A DNA stretch of 64,000 nucleotides from Myxococcota bacterium (GTDB lineage: Bacteria; Myxococcota_A; Polyangia; JAAYKL01): positions 1 through 64,000 of the forward strand of contig JASJCT010000040.1 of NCBI GenBank assembly GCA_030065855.1, written 5' to 3'. Within the stretch, counting starts at the first letter, position 1. Every line of letters starts with the position of its first letter. The notes under the pieces are model-generated. The model worked only from the letters and a program-made list of their open reading frames with translations. It was not told the origin of the DNA and searched no databases. Of this stretch, positions 62,780-64,000 are shown piece after piece. The translations under genes and the position numbers were made by a program.

Positions 62780-64000
62780 GTGTACAGTAGCAAGCAAAAG
62801 CAGAAATATTGTTTCGCACACCGATTTATTTCCATTGTCTTGGTGTGGATGATCTTTCTTTGCGGGCCTGGGTCGCCAACTACCCATGCGGCCCCAACCC
62901 CGACATTGTTGAGTTCCAACAGTGTCGCTGGCATACAGACCCCTGATCCATTGGCAGGTATTGACCTCATAGAACCGCCAACTGCCCAGGGCCATGGATC
63001 TGCTCAATTGATCTATCCCCTTCGGGTACCACCCGGGCGCAATGGCATGGCCCCGGATCTGGCCCTTGTCTATGATAGCGATCGGGGCAATGGCTGGATG
63101 GGCATGGGTTGGGGCATCGATTTGTCGAGCATTGAAGTGGATACCCGCTTTGGTGTTCCCAAGTACGACGGGGACGAGATCTATTTACTCGATGGGATGA
63201 TGCTGACCCCAGCAGAGCCAGATGCGTTCCATCCGCCGGGCTGCACCCGCTATCGACTGCGGGTGGAGGGTTCATTCGATCGGATCCTGCGCTGTGGCAG
63301 CAGCAGCGAGAATTATTACTGGGTCGTCACTGATAAGGGGGGCACCAGGTACACATACGGCCGAGGTGCTGGTGCGCGGTTAGCCAGTCCTCTTAGCGGT
63401 GACATATTCAGTTGGCATATCGAAACCGAACAAGATACCCACGGGAATCGCATTGCATATGCATACGCTTTAGATGAGTACTTCACTGAAAATGAGACGT
63501 TTACCCAATTATATCCCCATCGCATTGATTACACGGCCCACGTGGACAACGCTGGTGTGGTGGATCATTCAGCCTCGTATCACATCGAGTTCATCTTCAA
63601 GGGCGGAAAAGAAGATTCGTTTTCGAACGGCCGTCCAGGGTTTCTAACCCTTACGCGGCAACAACTCAAAGGAATAGATATCAAATACGAATCCAACGTT
63701 ATTCGGAGTTACATTTTCGATTACGAACTGGGTGCTTTTGATAAGAACCTCTTAAAATCCGTAACACTGCTGGGTGCTGACAGAGGGGGCCGGCAGGAAG
63801 TGTTCTATTCCCACGGCTTCGATTACTTCGACGCGCCTGAGTTCAGTAAGGCATTGGCTGAGCCCGCCACCTGGGGACAGCTGGAAGAAGAAGGCCTACT
63901 CGCCGAGTTTGGCCTTGGTGATGGTCTTGGCAGTTCCACCTACCAGACCGGGGGAGGTGGGGCTTCGGTTGGGGTCGGAATGGGACCCGCTTCAGCGACC
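62780..64000 (+). CDS. Secreted SpvB/TcdB-N-terminal-like (RHS-associated) protein, 3-prime part missing
   Basis: A 407-codon open frame that starts at GTG 62780, 4 nt after AAGGAGA, and runs off the window without a stop. It has a signal-like segment (ISIVLVWMIFLCGPGS). The SpvB domain begins near residue 75: GSAQLIYPLRVPPGRNGMAP, LALVYDSDRGNGWMGMGWGI, then YLLDGMMLTPAE and GTRYTYGR. SpvB domains form the N-terminal shell of Tc toxin B subunits and of large RHS/YD-repeat proteins; here a YD-repeat body and a variable C-terminal toxin or effector would be expected further on. The signal peptide points to secretion or surface display rather than the cytoplasmic Tc assembly. Confidence 0.9.
   Translation, partial: MYSSKQKQKYCFAHRFISIVLVWMIFLCGPGSPTTHAAPTPTLLSSNSVAGIQTPDPLAGIDLIEPPTAQGHGSAQLIYPLRVPPGRNGMAPDLALVYDSDRGNGWMGMGWGIDLSSIEVDTRFGVPKYDGDEIYLLDGMMLTPAEPDAFHPPGCTRYRLRVEGSFDRILRCGSSSENYYWVVTDKGGTRYTYGRGAGARLASPLSGDIFSWHIETEQDTHGNRIAYAYALDEYFTENETFTQLYPHRIDYTAHVDNAGVVDHSASYHIEFIFKGGKEDSFSNGRPGFLTLTRQQLKGIDIKYESNVIRSYIFDYELGAFDKNLLKSVTLLGADRGGRQEVFYSHGFDYFDAPEFSKALAEPATWGQLEEEGLLAEFGLGDGLGSSTYQTGGGGASVGVGMGPASAT

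Overview
The window is a moderately GC-rich bacterial chromosome segment with about 50 protein genes and no recognisable rRNA or tRNA. The gene style suggests an uncultured deltaproteobacterium-like lineage (Myxococcota or Desulfobacterota sensu lato). Pointers are Ser/Thr kinases with an HRDVSPTN catalytic loop, ECF sigma/FecR pairs, lipoproteins with long (S/T/A)D linkers, a secreted SpvB/RHS-type protein, and a receiver/PEP-binding/SLC13 cluster of a kind I associate with sulfate-reducer relatives. The lineage is inferred from gene content, not from a marker gene.

Layout. 1-1.7 kb: a decayed REP-associated transposase (RAYT) followed by tandem repeats and REP-like palindromes. 1.8-4.4 kb: acyltransferase, methyltransferase and SGNH hydrolase, probably surface-glycan modification. 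4.4-12.7 kb (minus strand): a signalling block with a DASS anion transporter, a membrane Cache histidine kinase, a soluble kinase-like protein without a visible ATP-lid, four receiver-only regulators and a truncated PEP-synthase-like protein. 12.8-15.7 kb: threonine dehydrogenase, an AAA/DUF4143 ATPase and a VapBC pair. 15.9-23 kb: S9 peptidase, membrane-anchored Ser/Thr kinase, RarA and a trypsin-like lipoprotein. 23.3-29.1 kb: a complete outer-membrane factor/adaptor/RND efflux operon.

29.2-35.6 kb (minus strand): a recent tandem duplication of Cys-rich lipoproteins, an ECF sigma/FecR pair, a beta-barrel-like protein, an amidohydrolase and an AhpF-N-terminus-like protein with HEAT-like tail. 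35.9-40.3 kb: a tightly coupled START-domain / GT21-like glycosyltransferase / GH38 operon. 40.3-43.4 kb: a second sigma/anti-sigma pair coupled to a secreted LamG protein. 43.7-49.5 kb: a 39-codon gene, a large kinase-AAA-TPR protein behind a strong sigma70-like promoter, a third sigma factor and a small membrane protein. 49.5-53.5 kb: SLC13/RCK transporter, FabK/nitronate-monooxygenase-like enzyme and IlvE. 53.8-59.2 kb: thioredoxin, an unnamed 57-aa protein, peroxiredoxin, a fused RetSat/CrtI-FNR flavoprotein and an SDR protein. 59.4-64 kb: two Asp-rich-linker lipoproteins and the start of an SpvB-family protein that runs off the end.

The least explained pieces are the multi-receiver/PEP-binding module, the 57-aa protein inside the thioredoxin-peroxiredoxin operon, the START-GT-GH38 operon, the self-contained RetSat-FNR fusion, and a shared TGTCTC...GAGACA inverted repeat upstream of two unrelated operons.
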